A stretch of 64,000 bases of DNA from Amycolatopsis iheyensis (GTDB lineage Bacteria; Actinomycetota; Actinomycetes; Mycobacteriales; Pseudonocardiaceae): the NCBI RefSeq assembly GCF_024703995.1, contig NZ_JAMXQV010000004.1, positions 124,001 through 188,000 of the forward strand, given 5' to 3'. The notes under the pieces are model-generated. The model worked only from the letters and a program-made list of their open reading frames with translations, made no database searches and was not told where the DNA came from. The position numbers and the translations under genes are program-made. Positions 1 to 7,993 of this stretch are shown here, piece by piece (position 1 is the stretch's first letter; each line of letters starts with the position of its first letter).

Positions 1-193
1 GCCGAATGGCGTAGGCAAACCCCCAACGAAACCGCTTGCGAGACGGTTGTGCATACACGCTATCCATCCGGCTACCAGGCGCAGAATATGACGTAGATCA
101 CTATTATTTTCGGTAAAGAACGCTTCGCTTTTTCCGATATGCCTCGCGGTGCGTACCGGGGAGATACGCCCTTACCGGACAGATCGGACACCG

Positions 194-2594
194 ATGAGAA
201 CGTCTATCAAGACCTTGCCGGGCATCATCGCCACGCTCGTGGCCACAACACTGATCGGCACGGTAGCTCCTGCCGCCGCGGGGGCCACGGCAGCGGACCA
301 GCAGACCCCACCGGTGGAAGACTTCACCTACCCCGGAGCGGCCGACATTCAGACGGACTACGGAGTCACCCTGATATCGGGCGATGGCCACCTGGTTTCG
401 CGGACTGCACAACCCCGCCCGACGGAAACATCGGTCTGATCCGCGTACGCACAACCGATAACTCGGTCGGCACGCCGAACAAAGTCATCTGCTTCAAAGC
501 CCTCGCGAACACCGCGCAGCTTTCGCTGAAAGTGCCCGCGGTCTTCGAAATCCGCGGCGACGGCCAAGTCTCGGGCGCGGGACACCAGGCGACGGCGGAC
601 CTGACAACCGACACCGGACAGCACACCACCGTGCCGGTGAACCCAAGCGGAAACACCCCTGTCGGCGTCGGAGCCGGCCCCACCAACCAACCGACCACCC
701 TGCTGCAACTCACCGTCAACGGCGTCCTACCCGGCTCCACGGCACCGACGGATCCCGGAGACAGCCCCGCGGTTGGTTACGGCTTCGCCGCGAAGATCAC
801 CATGGACGGCCGCGCCTGCAGCGGGGCACTCGTCGAACCCACGCTCGTCCTCACCGCGGCCAGCTGCTTCCCGGAGAACCCTCAAGGCGGCGCGCCGGCC
901 AAGCAGACCACCGTCATCGTCGGCCGCAGCGATCTCTCCGGGACCGGCGGCCACGTGACCAAGGCGACCGGCCTGATCACCCGCCCCGACCGCGACGCCG
1001 CGCTGGTGCGCCTCGACGCGGCGATCACCGACGTCACAACGCTGCCTCTGGCAACCGCCGTGGGAGCGCCCGGCACGACGGACACCCTCTCGGTCGCCGG
1101 CTGGGGGCGGACGCCGGAGACCTGGGTTCCGAACCAGGCGCACACCGTCCAGTTCACGGCACCGACCAGCACGCCGACCAGCTTGTCCCTCACGAGCGCG
1201 AACGGGCGGGACGCGTGCAAGGGTGACAACGGCGCACCCGTCATCCGCCAGGACGCCGCCGGCAAGCCGGTCGCCGCCGGGGTGATCAGCGGATCGTGGC
1301 AGCACGGCTGTCTCTCCGAATCCGAAACCCGGCAGGGAACAACCGCCGCCCGGGTCGATGACCTCGGCCCCTGGGTCCGCGGTCAGGCGATCGTCGGCAC
1401 GGCGAAGGCCATCGGCCACGGCGTCACCCTGTCCTGGACACCGATGGCTACGTCCGACGACGTGACCTACTCCGTCTACGCCAACTCCGCCGGCCCCGCG
1501 ACCACCACCCCAGCGCAGCTGATCGCCACGACCAAGGCGACCACGTTCCTGCACACCGCCACCGCCCGGAAAACCTGGTCCTACCTCGTGACCGCATCCA
1601 ACGGCGGAGCCAGCCCGCAGTTCACGGCGACAACCAGGGCGCGGTCGCTGACCGACTTCACCGGGGACGGCAAGGCCGACATCGCGACCTTCACCCGAGG
1701 CACCACCGGAGACGTCATCGTCGCCGCATCCGACGGCACCAAATTCCAAGGCACCCCGGACAAGTGGCACGAGTACTTCGGGATCGCCACCGAACTCCCC
1801 CTCAGCGGCGACTTCAACGGCGACGGCAAAGCCGACGTCATCGTCTTCAAACGCGGCACCACCGGCGACGTCCTCGTCGCACTGTCCGACGGCACCAAGT
1901 TCGGCACCGCAACGCTGTGGCACGACTACTTCGGCATCAACGACGAGCTGCCAGTGGTCGGCGACTCAACGGCGACGGCAAGGACGACATCGGCCTCTTC
2001 AAACGCGGCACCAGCGGCGACGTCCTCGTCGCACTCTCCGACGGCACCAAGTTCGGCACCGGCACCCTCTGGCACGACTACTTCGGCATCGGCAACGAAC
2101 TCCCCTACGTCGGGGACTTCAACGGTGACGGCAAGGACGACATCGCCGTGTTCACCCGCGGCACCGCCGGCGACGTTCTCGTCGCCTTGTCCGACGGGGC
2201 GAAGTTCGTCAGCACCAGCACGAAGTGGCACGAGTACTTCGGTGTCGGCGACGAAGTTCCAGCGGTCGGCGACTTCGACGGCGATGGCAAGGACGACATC
2301 GGGCTCTTCAAACGCGGCACGAGCGGCGACGTCCTGGTGGCACTCTCGGACGGCACCAAGTTCGGCACCGGAACACTGTGGCAGGACTACTTCGGCGTCA
2401 ACGACGAGATCCCCGGCATCGGCGACTTCACCGGCGACGGCAAAGACGACATCGGCCTCTTCAAACGCGGCACCACAGTAGACGTGCTCGCCGCGTCCTC
2501 CGACGGCACCAAATTCGGCACGGGCACTGTCTGGCATGACTACTTCAGCGTCAACGGCGAAGTACCGCTGCCACGGGCAATCGAGATCATGTAG
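194..2594 (+). pseudogene. Secreted trypsin-fold/FG-GAP repeat protein, broken by two frameshifts
   Basis: Reading starts at ATG 194 with a clear signal peptide (MRTSIKTLPG, then a hydrophobic stretch ending near APAAAGA). The frame is lost at the TTT run at 396-398 and again at 1966, where GACTTCAAC of the repeat reads GACTCAAC. Adding one T at each site gives a single protein of about 800 residues. It would have a signal peptide, a chymotrypsin-fold domain (about nt 770-1380), a fibronectin-like segment, and six FG-GAP/VCBS repeats with DxxGDGKxD calcium loops. The protease triad looks dead: TAASC replaces TAAHC and GDNGAP replaces GDSGGP, although the Asp motif RDAALVRLD is kept. The likely role is an extracellular binding protein. 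Both lesions are missing T residues, so they may be sequencing errors or a real pseudogene. Confidence 0.75.
1654..2577 (+). repeat. Six FG-GAP repeat units in tandem
   Basis: Units of 51-52 codons begin at about 1654, 1810, 1963, 2115, 2271 and 2424. Each starts with GACTTC and encodes a calcium-binding loop of the form DFxGDGKxD, followed by a conserved [10 protein letters not shown] segment. The downstream frameshift at 1966 lies in the first loop of unit 3. Confidence 0.85.
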
Positions 2595-2598
2595 ACGC

Positions 2599-2633
2599 GT
2601 CGTGCCCCGGGGACTGAGTCCCCGGGGCACGAC
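2599..2633 (+). terminator. Strong hairpin after the FG-GAP gene
   Basis: Two perfect 15-base arms (2599-2613 and 2619-2633) are separated by a 5-base loop, 4 bases after the TAG stop. There is no T tract, as is common for high-GC actinobacterial terminators. Confidence 0.75.
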
Positions 2634-2768
2634 AGGTCTACGGCATCAAACGGCCAAAAAGGTCGCTCAATGCCACGGGTTCCCGGCAAATCTCCTGCTT
2701 GGGGCGCGGCGGGCCCCGGGGCCCGCCCCCCCCGGCCCACGACAGGTCTACGGCATCAAACGGCCAAA
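2628..2768. repeat. 31-bp direct repeat pair with a second palindrome
   Basis: A 31-base sequence (containing GACAGGTCTACGGCATCAAA) occurs at 2628-2658 and again at 2738-2768, 110 bases apart. The second copy is also preceded by a GC palindrome (2708-2727, 10+10 bases), so hairpin plus tail appears duplicated. The palindrome is followed by a run of C. Nothing else is seen between the FG-GAP gene and the next gene at 2809. Confidence 0.75.
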
Positions 2769-2808
2769 TCGTGCGCTCATGCCGACGAGAGGGCGTTAGA
2801 GTCGTTTG

Positions 2809-3354
2809 GTGGACGATGCTTCACTGCGGACGACGTTCCTGGTGGCGAGGGCGGCCGAATCCTGCGGTTGCCTCGAGCCGGGCGACTGGCCGGACGTCGC
2901 AGTCAGCCTGCTGATGGAAGGCAACGACGATCCCGAGATCGCCGAGCTGGCCGGCCTGAGCCGACGAGCCAGCGGCTGGGACACTGACCCACTGGTAGCC
3001 GCCGCGTACGACCGACACAGGATCTCGGTGCCCGACAAGGAAACGGCAGTGGACCTCGTCGCCCGGTTGATCGCGGACGACCTACGTGCCCGGCCGGCCG
3101 GCGTGACCGGGCCGATGATCCGCCTGCTGGCCAGGCTCGCACCCCCGGACTTCGAGGCGAACCTAGCCAGTCGATGCTTCACTGCGGAGGAGTACCTGGA
3201 CTGCGGTTGCGGTGAGGACGACCTTGGTTTCGAGGCGGAACTGCAGTCGATGCCGACGCTGGGGCTACCGGGACCCGCCGTGCAGGCACTCGCGCAGTCA
3301 CTACGTTCAACTCTCCCCGCGGTTCAGCCCCCTCACGGGCATCACGGTCACTGA
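2809..3354 (+). CDS. Hypothetical protein, 181 aa
   Basis: I do not recognise this family. The acidic, soluble-looking protein has no signal peptide or membrane segment. Two halves share loosely similar SCGC/DCGC-type motifs: ESCGCLEPGDW near the N-terminus and EEYLDCGCGEDD near residue 130. GTG at 2809 is taken as the start because a purine-rich GAGAGGG lies about 15 bases upstream; TTG at 2806 is an alternative. It ends in a His/Gly-rich tail. It lies 188 bases upstream of, and in the same direction as, the NB-ARC/TPR gene, so it could be a partner of that protein, but the sequence does not prove this. Confidence 0.6.
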   Translation: MDDASLRTTFLVARAAESCGCLEPGDWPDVAVSLLMEGNDDPEIAELAGLSRRASGWDTDPLVAAAYDRHRISVPDKETAVDLVARLIADDLRARPAGVTGPMIRLLARLAPPDFEANLASRCFTAEEYLDCGCGEDDLGFEAELQSMPTLGLPGPAVQALAQSLRSTLPAVQPPHGHHGH

Positions 3355-3530
3355 TCGCACACGAGGTCCGGGCCTGACGAGGGGACGCACTCACATGCCG
3401 AAGAGCGGATGATCTCGCGCCGGAGCGGCGCCGACCGGGCATCGATCTTCGATCGGAACACCGTCGCAGTCGGTACTCCGCCATCTGGGTCAGCATGTCG
3501 GCTGATGCGCGCTGCGCGAGGTGATGTCGG

Positions 3531-3543
3531 GATACTGGGTCTG
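3531..3543 (+). promoter_or_regulatory. Candidate -10 element giving a leaderless transcript
   Basis: GATACT at 3531-3536 ends 6 bases before the GTG start at 3543, and no Shine-Dalgarno sequence is visible. This is the spacing expected when transcription begins at the start codon. I see no convincing -35. Confidence 0.4.
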
Positions 3544-6107
3544 TGAGTCACCGCCCTGAGGTGCCGCCGGAGGGCGGCACCGCCAACCACGTGGCCGGTG
3601 ACGTGTCCGGGAGTCTGGTCCAAGCCGGCGTCGTCAACGGCAACTTCCACTTTCACCCGCAGCCGCGCCGTGTGGTGGCTCTGCCGTACCGGGCCGGAGT
3701 CGCTCCGCAGCCGGCAGCAGCGTTCCAGGAACGGGCCGGGACCACACACTTGCTCGTGCAGGCGTTGGCGAGCGGGAACGCCTCGGTACTCACGGGGCAG
3801 CACGGGGTGCACACCGGTGTGGTGTCGGGATTGGGCGGGGTGGGCAAAACTCAGGTTGCGCTGGACTACGCCCAGCGGGTCTGGGCCGCCGGCGAGGTGG
3901 ATGTGTGGCTGTGGATAACGGCGGGGTCGCGAGAGGCGATTGTTTCCGGCTACGCCCGCCTGGCCGCCGACCTGACCGGTGTGGAAGACAGCGACCCTGA
4001 GCTGGGTGCGCGCAGGCTGCTGGAGTGGTTGGCCACTGGTTCCGCGCGGTGGCTGATCGTGCTTGACGACCTGCAGAACCCGGCCGACCTGCGAGGCCTC
4101 TGGCCGCCCGCCGTCCCCGACGGGCGGGTGGTGGTGACCACCCGACGGCGGGACGCTGCCCTGCGTGGACACGGCCGATGCCTGGTCGAGGTCGGCGTGT
4201 TCACCCCTGTCGAGGCCGAGGGCTACTTGCGGGCGGCGTTGGCACACCAGCCGCTCCTGGCCGACGGTGCGGCCGAGCTGGCGGCCGAGCTGGGGTATTT
4301 ACCGTTGGCATTGGCGCAAGCCGCCGCGTACATGCTGGACCGCAGTCTCGCTTGTACCGGCTACCGCGAGCGGTGGAACAGTCGACGGCGGAGCCTGGCG
4401 TCGCTTCTGCCGGAGCCCGACGGGCTGCCGGACGAACATCGTGCGACCGTGGCTGCGACGTGGTCGTTGTCGGTGGAGCAGGCGAACCGGCTGGAGCCGG
4501 CGGGGATCGCGGGCACCTTGCTGGAGGTGGCCGGCGTCCTGGATCCCAACGGCATCCCCGCCGCGCTGTTCACCACCTCCGCGATCACCGAGCTGCTCGC
4601 CCGCCGTACCGGAGGTGAGATCGATGCCGAGCAAGCCCGCGATGGGCTGGGGTGCCTGCACCGGTTGAACCTGATCACCTTGGACCCGCATTCGGACACC
4701 AGAACGGTGCGGGTGCACGCTTTGGTGCAACGCGCCACCCGTGAGGCCTTGCCCAGCCACCACTATGCCTCGCTGACCGACGCGGCAGCTGAGGCACTGC
4801 TGGCCATCTGGCCGAACCCGGAACGCGACACCGCGCTGGGACAGGTCCTGTGTGCCAACACCGAGGTGTTGGCCGCGGCGGCCGGCGAGCATCTGTGGAA
4901 GCCCCACGCCCATCCGGTGTTGTTCCGGGTGGGCAACAGCCTTGGCGGTCGGGGACTGGCCGCCGAGGCCAGGTGCTACTTCCTCCGGCTCCACACGACC
5001 GCCACAAAGCAGCTGGGCCCGGACCACCCTCAGACCTTGACCACCCGCAGCCGCCTCGCCCGTTGGCGGGCCGAAGCGGGTGATCCGGCCGGCGCCGCGG
5101 CGGAAACCGAGCAGGTGCTCGCCGATCGCCTGCGGGTACTGGGCCCAGAGCATCGCGACACATTGGCCGCCCGTCACGACCTTGCCCGGTGGCGAGGTGT
5201 GGCTGGTGATCCGGCCGGATCAGTGGCCGCGTTGGAGCGCTTGCTCGAAGACCTCGTACGGGTGCTGGGCCGAGACCATCTCGAGACCCTGACCGCCCGC
5301 GCCAACGCCGCCCACCTTCGAGGCGAGGCGGGTGATCCGGCAGGCGCCGCGGCCGCCACCGAGCAGCTACTCGACGACCTCGTACGAGTGCTGGGCCGAG
5401 ACCATCGCAATACCTTGGCCGCCCGCAACAACCTCGCCCGTTGGCGGGGAGCAGCGGGTGATCCGGCCGGCGCCGTAGCCGCCACCGAGCAGTTGCTCGC
5501 CGACCGCCTGCGAGTGCTGGGCCCGGACCACCCCAACACCTTGACCACCCGTCACAACCTCGCCCACTGGCAGGGCGCAGCGGGCGATCCGGCCGCCGCG
5601 GTAGCCGCATTCGAACAATTGCTCACTGATCGCCTGCGAGTGCTGGGCCCGGACCACCCCCAGACCTTGACCACCCGTCACGGCCTCGCCGGTTCGCAGG
5701 GTCGAGCGGGTGACCCGGCCGCCGCCGCGGCCGCATTCGAACAATTGCTCACCGACCGCATGCGGGTGCAGGGTCCCGACCATCCCGACACCTTGACCGC
5801 CCGCAGCAACCTCGTCCGTTGGCGGGGTGAGGCGGGTGATCCGGCCGCCGCCGCAGCCGCCGCCGGGCAATTGCTCACCGACCGCCTGCGAGTGCTGGGC
5901 CCGGACCACCCCCACACGTTGACCACCCGTCACAGCCTCGCCCACTGGCGAGGGGTCGCGGGTGATCCGGCCGCCGCCGCGGCCGCATTCGAACAGTTGC
6001 TCACCGACCGCATGCGGGTGCTGGGCCCCGACCATCCCGAGACCTTGACCACCCGCCGCAACCTCGCCTACTGGCGAGCTCGATTGTCCGAGAGCCAACC
6101 GAGCTGA
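3543..6107 (+). CDS. NLR-like NB-ARC ATPase with C-terminal TPR array and amyloid-like N-terminal motif
   Basis: This is a STAND-class NTPase of 854 residues. Residues 15-38 form a Gly-spaced hydrophobic motif centred on VQAG (V26-G29) and ending in FHFH. It resembles the RHIM/PP/BASS amyloid-signalling motifs found at the N-termini of NLR-like proteins. The NB-ARC domain follows: P-loop GLGGVGKT at 96-103, Walker B LIVLDD at 171-176, VVVTTRR near 197-202, and a GLPL-like LGYLPLALAQ. From residue 491 there are nine 42-residue TPR units. The expected mechanism is ligand sensing by the repeats, ATP-dependent oligomerisation and signalling through the N-terminus. No effector domain is fused to it, so any effector would act in trans. 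Start GTG 3543 sits behind a -10-like GATACT. Confidence 0.85.
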   Translation: MSHRPEVPPEGGTANHVAGDVSGSLVQAGVVNGNFHFHPQPRRVVALPYRAGVAPQPAAAFQERAGTTHLLVQALASGNASVLTGQHGVHTGVVSGLGGVGKTQVALDYAQRVWAAGEVDVWLWITAGSREAIVSGYARLAADLTGVEDSDPELGARRLLEWLATGSARWLIVLDDLQNPADLRGLWPPAVPDGRVVVTTRRRDAALRGHGRCLVEVGVFTPVEAEGYLRAALAHQPLLADGAAELAAELGYLPLALAQAAAYMLDRSLACTGYRERWNSRRRSLASLLPEPDGLPDEHRATVAATWSLSVEQANRLEPAGIAGTLLEVAGVLDPNGIPAALFTTSAITELLARRTGGEIDAEQARDGLGCLHRLNLITLDPHSDTRTVRVHALVQRATREALPSHHYASLTDAAAEALLAIWPNPERDTALGQVLCANTEVLAAAAGEHLWKPHAHPVLFRVGNSLGGRGLAAEARCYFLRLHTTATKQLGPDHPQTLTTRSRLARWRAEAGDPAGAAAETEQVLADRLRVLGPEHRDTLAARHDLARWRGVAGDPAGSVAALERLLEDLVRVLGRDHLETLTARANAAHLRGEAGDPAGAAAATEQLLDDLVRVLGRDHRNTLAARNNLARWRGAAGDPAGAVAATEQLLADRLRVLGPDHPNTLTTRHNLAHWQGAAGDPAAAVAAFEQLLTDRLRVLGPDHPQTLTTRHGLAGSQGRAGDPAAAAAAFEQLLTDRMRVQGPDHPDTLTARSNLVRWRGEAGDPAAAAAAAGQLLTDRLRVLGPDHPHTLTTRHSLAHWRGVAGDPAAAAAAFEQLLTDRMRVLGPDHPETLTTRRNLAYWRARLSESQPS
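5013..6104 (+). repeat. Nine 126-bp TPR-coding repeats
   Basis: Units starting with CTGGGCCCGGACCACCC or a close variant recur exactly every 126 bases from 5013 to 6021; the ninth is cut short by the stop codon. Each encodes a 42-residue TPR of the form LGPDHPxTLTTRxxLAxWRG...AGDPAxAxAAxEQLL. High nucleotide identity between units suggests recent expansion or gene conversion. Confidence 0.9.
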
Positions 6108-6228
6108 GCGGCTGCCCATCTCGTTCAGGGAGCTGGTCGTCGCCGAACACTGGGACGTCCGGCGGGATGTCGAGCGCCGGTTGGACGATGGTCAGAGTAG
6201 ACGCTGAATCGCCCCGACCCCTGGGCAG

Positions 6229-6259
6229 CAAAAAAGCCCAGGTCATTGACCTGGGCTTT
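6229..6259 (-). terminator. Rho-independent terminator of tRNA-Asn
   Basis: The 12-base arms AAAGCCCAGGTC (6233-6244) and GACCTGGGCTTT (6248-6259) have a 3-base loop. On the minus strand the stem is followed by a run of T. It begins directly after the tRNA 3' end. Confidence 0.85.
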
Positions 6260-6260
6260 G

Positions 6261-6333
6261 CTCCCCCGCTTGGACTCGAACCAAGAACCCTCCGGTTAAC
6301 AGCCGAATGCTCTGCCAGTTGAGCTACAGGGGA
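6261..6333 (-). tRNA. tRNA-Asn (anticodon GTT)
   Basis: The minus strand folds as a 73-base cloverleaf. The acceptor stem pairs TCCCCTG with CGGGGGA, the anticodon loop reads CTGTTAACC with anticodon GTT, and the T arm contains GGTTCGAGTCC. The 3' CCA is not encoded. M. tuberculosis also has a tRNA-Asn gene just before dnaG, as I recall. Confidence 0.95.
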
Positions 6334-6500
6334 ATGTTGCTCACTTCCGGTGCCGGTCTCTCCGACCGACATGAGAAACCTTAGCCCATCCTCCGACGCG
6401 CTCCGCAGCCACCCCCCACTTGGCGCAACCGCCCCCCTGCTCGCTGTTTTCCTGGACAATGGACAGTCGGACGACCTACCGATGAGAGGCGTGGACACGG

Positions 6501-6671
6501 ATGAAGAAGTTCCTGCTGGGGGCAGGCCTGGGGTACGTGCTGGGCGCCAAGGCAGGCCGGGGGCGGTACGAGCAGCTCGTGCGCACCTATCGCCGGGTCG
6601 TCGACCACCCCATGGTGCAAGGGGCCGCCGGGGTTGCGCGGGCCAAGATCAGCGAGAAGGTCAAACGGTAG
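6501..6671 (+). CDS. Small YtxH-like membrane-associated protein, 56 aa
   Basis: ATG 6501 encodes MKKFLLGAGLGYVLGAKAGR followed by a basic region with RYEQLVRTYRRVV. A short glycine-rich hydrophobic N-terminus followed by AKAGR is typical of small actinobacterial YtxH-like or gas-vesicle-associated-like proteins of unknown function. It lies between tRNA-Asn and the convergent methyltransferase and overlaps the latter's 3' end by 11 bases. Its place next to tRNA-Asn and dnaG matches that of Rv2342 in M. tuberculosis, which is positional inference only. Confidence 0.65.
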   Translation: MKKFLLGAGLGYVLGAKAGRGRYEQLVRTYRRVVDHPMVQGAAGVARAKISEKVKR

Positions 6672-7422
6672 CCACGAAGAACACCCGGCGGAACTCGAAC
6701 CACGTGGTGCCGTCGGGCCTGGTCGGGTACGCCGAAGCCAGCAGTGGGGCCAGTTCCGCCCGGAACTGGGCCCACTCGGCGTCGGCCAGGGCTGCCCGGA
6801 TCGGGCGCAGTGCCGTTCCCGTGATCCACTCCAGCACCGGGGACGCTCCGCGCAACGGCTGGACGTACGTCGTCTCCCAGGCGTCCACTCCGCAGCCCGC
6901 GTCCGCCAGGAGGTTCGCGTACTCCAGCGAGCTCGACACCGCGTCGTCCTCGCGCAGGACCACCTCCGCCAGCCGGGACGACCAGGCCGGGGATGCCGCC
7001 AGCTGCCGGGTCAGCGCGTGTGACGGCGCGTTGAAGTTGCCCGGCACCTGGATCGCCAGGTAGGCGCCTGAAGGTAGCGCGGCAACCCAGCGACCGAGCA
7101 GCGCCGAGTGGTCCGGCACCCACTGCAGAACCGCGTTCGACACCACGACGTCGGTGTCCGGCGCCGGCTCCCAGTCACGGACGTCCAGCAGCGCCGCGTC
7201 GAGGCCTCGGGCGCGGGCCGCGGCCACCATTTCGGGTGAACTGTCGCCGCACTCCAGCACCGCCGATGGCCACCGTGACCGCAGGGACAGCGTCAGGTTG
7301 CCCGGGCCGCAGCCGAGGTCGACGACGCGGCGAGGCGTCGTCGCGCCGATCCGCGAGACCAGGTCGTGGAACGGCCGGGCCCGCAGGTCGGCGTAGTCGA
7401 GGTACTTGTCCGGATCCCACAC
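6661..7422 (-). CDS. tam: Trans-aconitate 2-methyltransferase
   Basis: This is a class I SAM-dependent methyltransferase of 253 residues. Motif I is VVDLGCGPGNLT near residues 33-44, the acidic motif II region includes LECGDSSPEM, and NAVLQWVPDH matches the trans-aconitate methyltransferase signature. The N-terminal WDPDKYLDYADLRARPFHDL is the usual opening of Tam, which esterifies trans-aconitate and so removes an inhibitor of the TCA cycle. It is a stand-alone gene; the short stretch upstream (7423-7470) contains GTACGCCTGTACTGAGTAC-like repeats that could be a regulatory site. Confidence 0.85.
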   Translation of the reverse strand: MWDPDKYLDYADLRARPFHDLVSRIGATTPRRVVDLGCGPGNLTLSLRSRWPSAVLECGDSSPEMVAAARARGLDAALLDVRDWEPAPDTDVVVSNAVLQWVPDHSALLGRWVAALPSGAYLAIQVPGNFNAPSHALTRQLAASPAWSSRLAEVVLREDDAVSSSLEYANLLADAGCGVDAWETTYVQPLRGASPVLEWITGTALRPIRAALADAEWAQFRAELAPLLASAYPTRPDGTTWFEFRRVFFVATV

Positions 7423-7470
7423 GGCAGCCTCCCGATAAACAGTACGCCTGTACTGAGTACGAGCGTACTG

Positions 7471-7992
7471 CTATTCGGCGGGGTTGACCAGCTTCGCGGC
7501 GACCTGCTCGGCGATGGCCTCGACCAGCGCGACGTCGGTGCCGGGATCGGGCCGGACCTGCAGGACGCTGCCGTCGCGCCCGGGGATCTTGCGCTGCACG
7601 AACCACGCTCCGCCGGACCCGATCTCCTGCCGGTGCCGCGACCGGATCGAACCCTCGACGCGCTGGTAGGCCTCCCGCGGCACTTTGCCCGGCGCCGGCA
7701 GCCGGAACCGCACCGGCGGCAGGTCCGCCAGCACGACGGCCGCGCCCGCGGTGCCCGCCTCCGAAGACTCCGTCAGCGTGAACACCCCGTCCGACCAGGC
7801 CGCCTTGGCGACGAGGTGCCAGCCGACGCGCCGCGCGCCGCCGTCGGCCGGGATCCACAGCCCGAGCGGTGTCACCACCAGGTGGCCGCCGCCCTCGACC
7901 GGGGCACTCTCGACGACGTCTTCGCCCGGCGAAAGCGTGCCCGCGAAGTCCGGCGGCGTGCGGTCGCCCAGCAACCGGCGCAGGAAACTCAT
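7471..7992 (-). CDS. Conserved hypothetical downstream of dnaG, 173 aa
   Basis: This soluble protein starts MSFLRRLLGDRTPPDFAGTL and ends in a helical tail. I recognise it only as the type of small conserved protein found after dnaG in Pseudonocardiaceae, with a PH-like beta-rich pattern (GGGHLVVTPLGLWIPADGG...RRVGWHLVAKAAW). It starts one base after the dnaG stop codon, so the two must be co-transcribed and translationally coupled. Function unknown. Confidence 0.75.
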   Translation of the reverse strand: MSFLRRLLGDRTPPDFAGTLSPGEDVVESAPVEGGGHLVVTPLGLWIPADGGARRVGWHLVAKAAWSDGVFTLTESSEAGTAGAAVVLADLPPVRFRLPAPGKVPREAYQRVEGSIRSRHRQEIGSGGAWFVQRKIPGRDGSVLQVRPDPGTDVALVEAIAEQVAAKLVNPAE

Positions 7993-7993
7993 C

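Noticed and set aside
1..193. Possible gene end or RNA in the first 193 bases
   Set aside because: Only an AT-richer promoter-like stretch and a weak inverted repeat (AACCG...CGGTT) are visible; no coding sequence can be supported.
5013..6104. Regular 126-bp repeats that could suggest a CRISPR or satellite array
   Set aside because: The repeats are in frame and encode TPR units; the spacing has no unique spacers and no cas gene is nearby. No CRISPR array is seen in the window.
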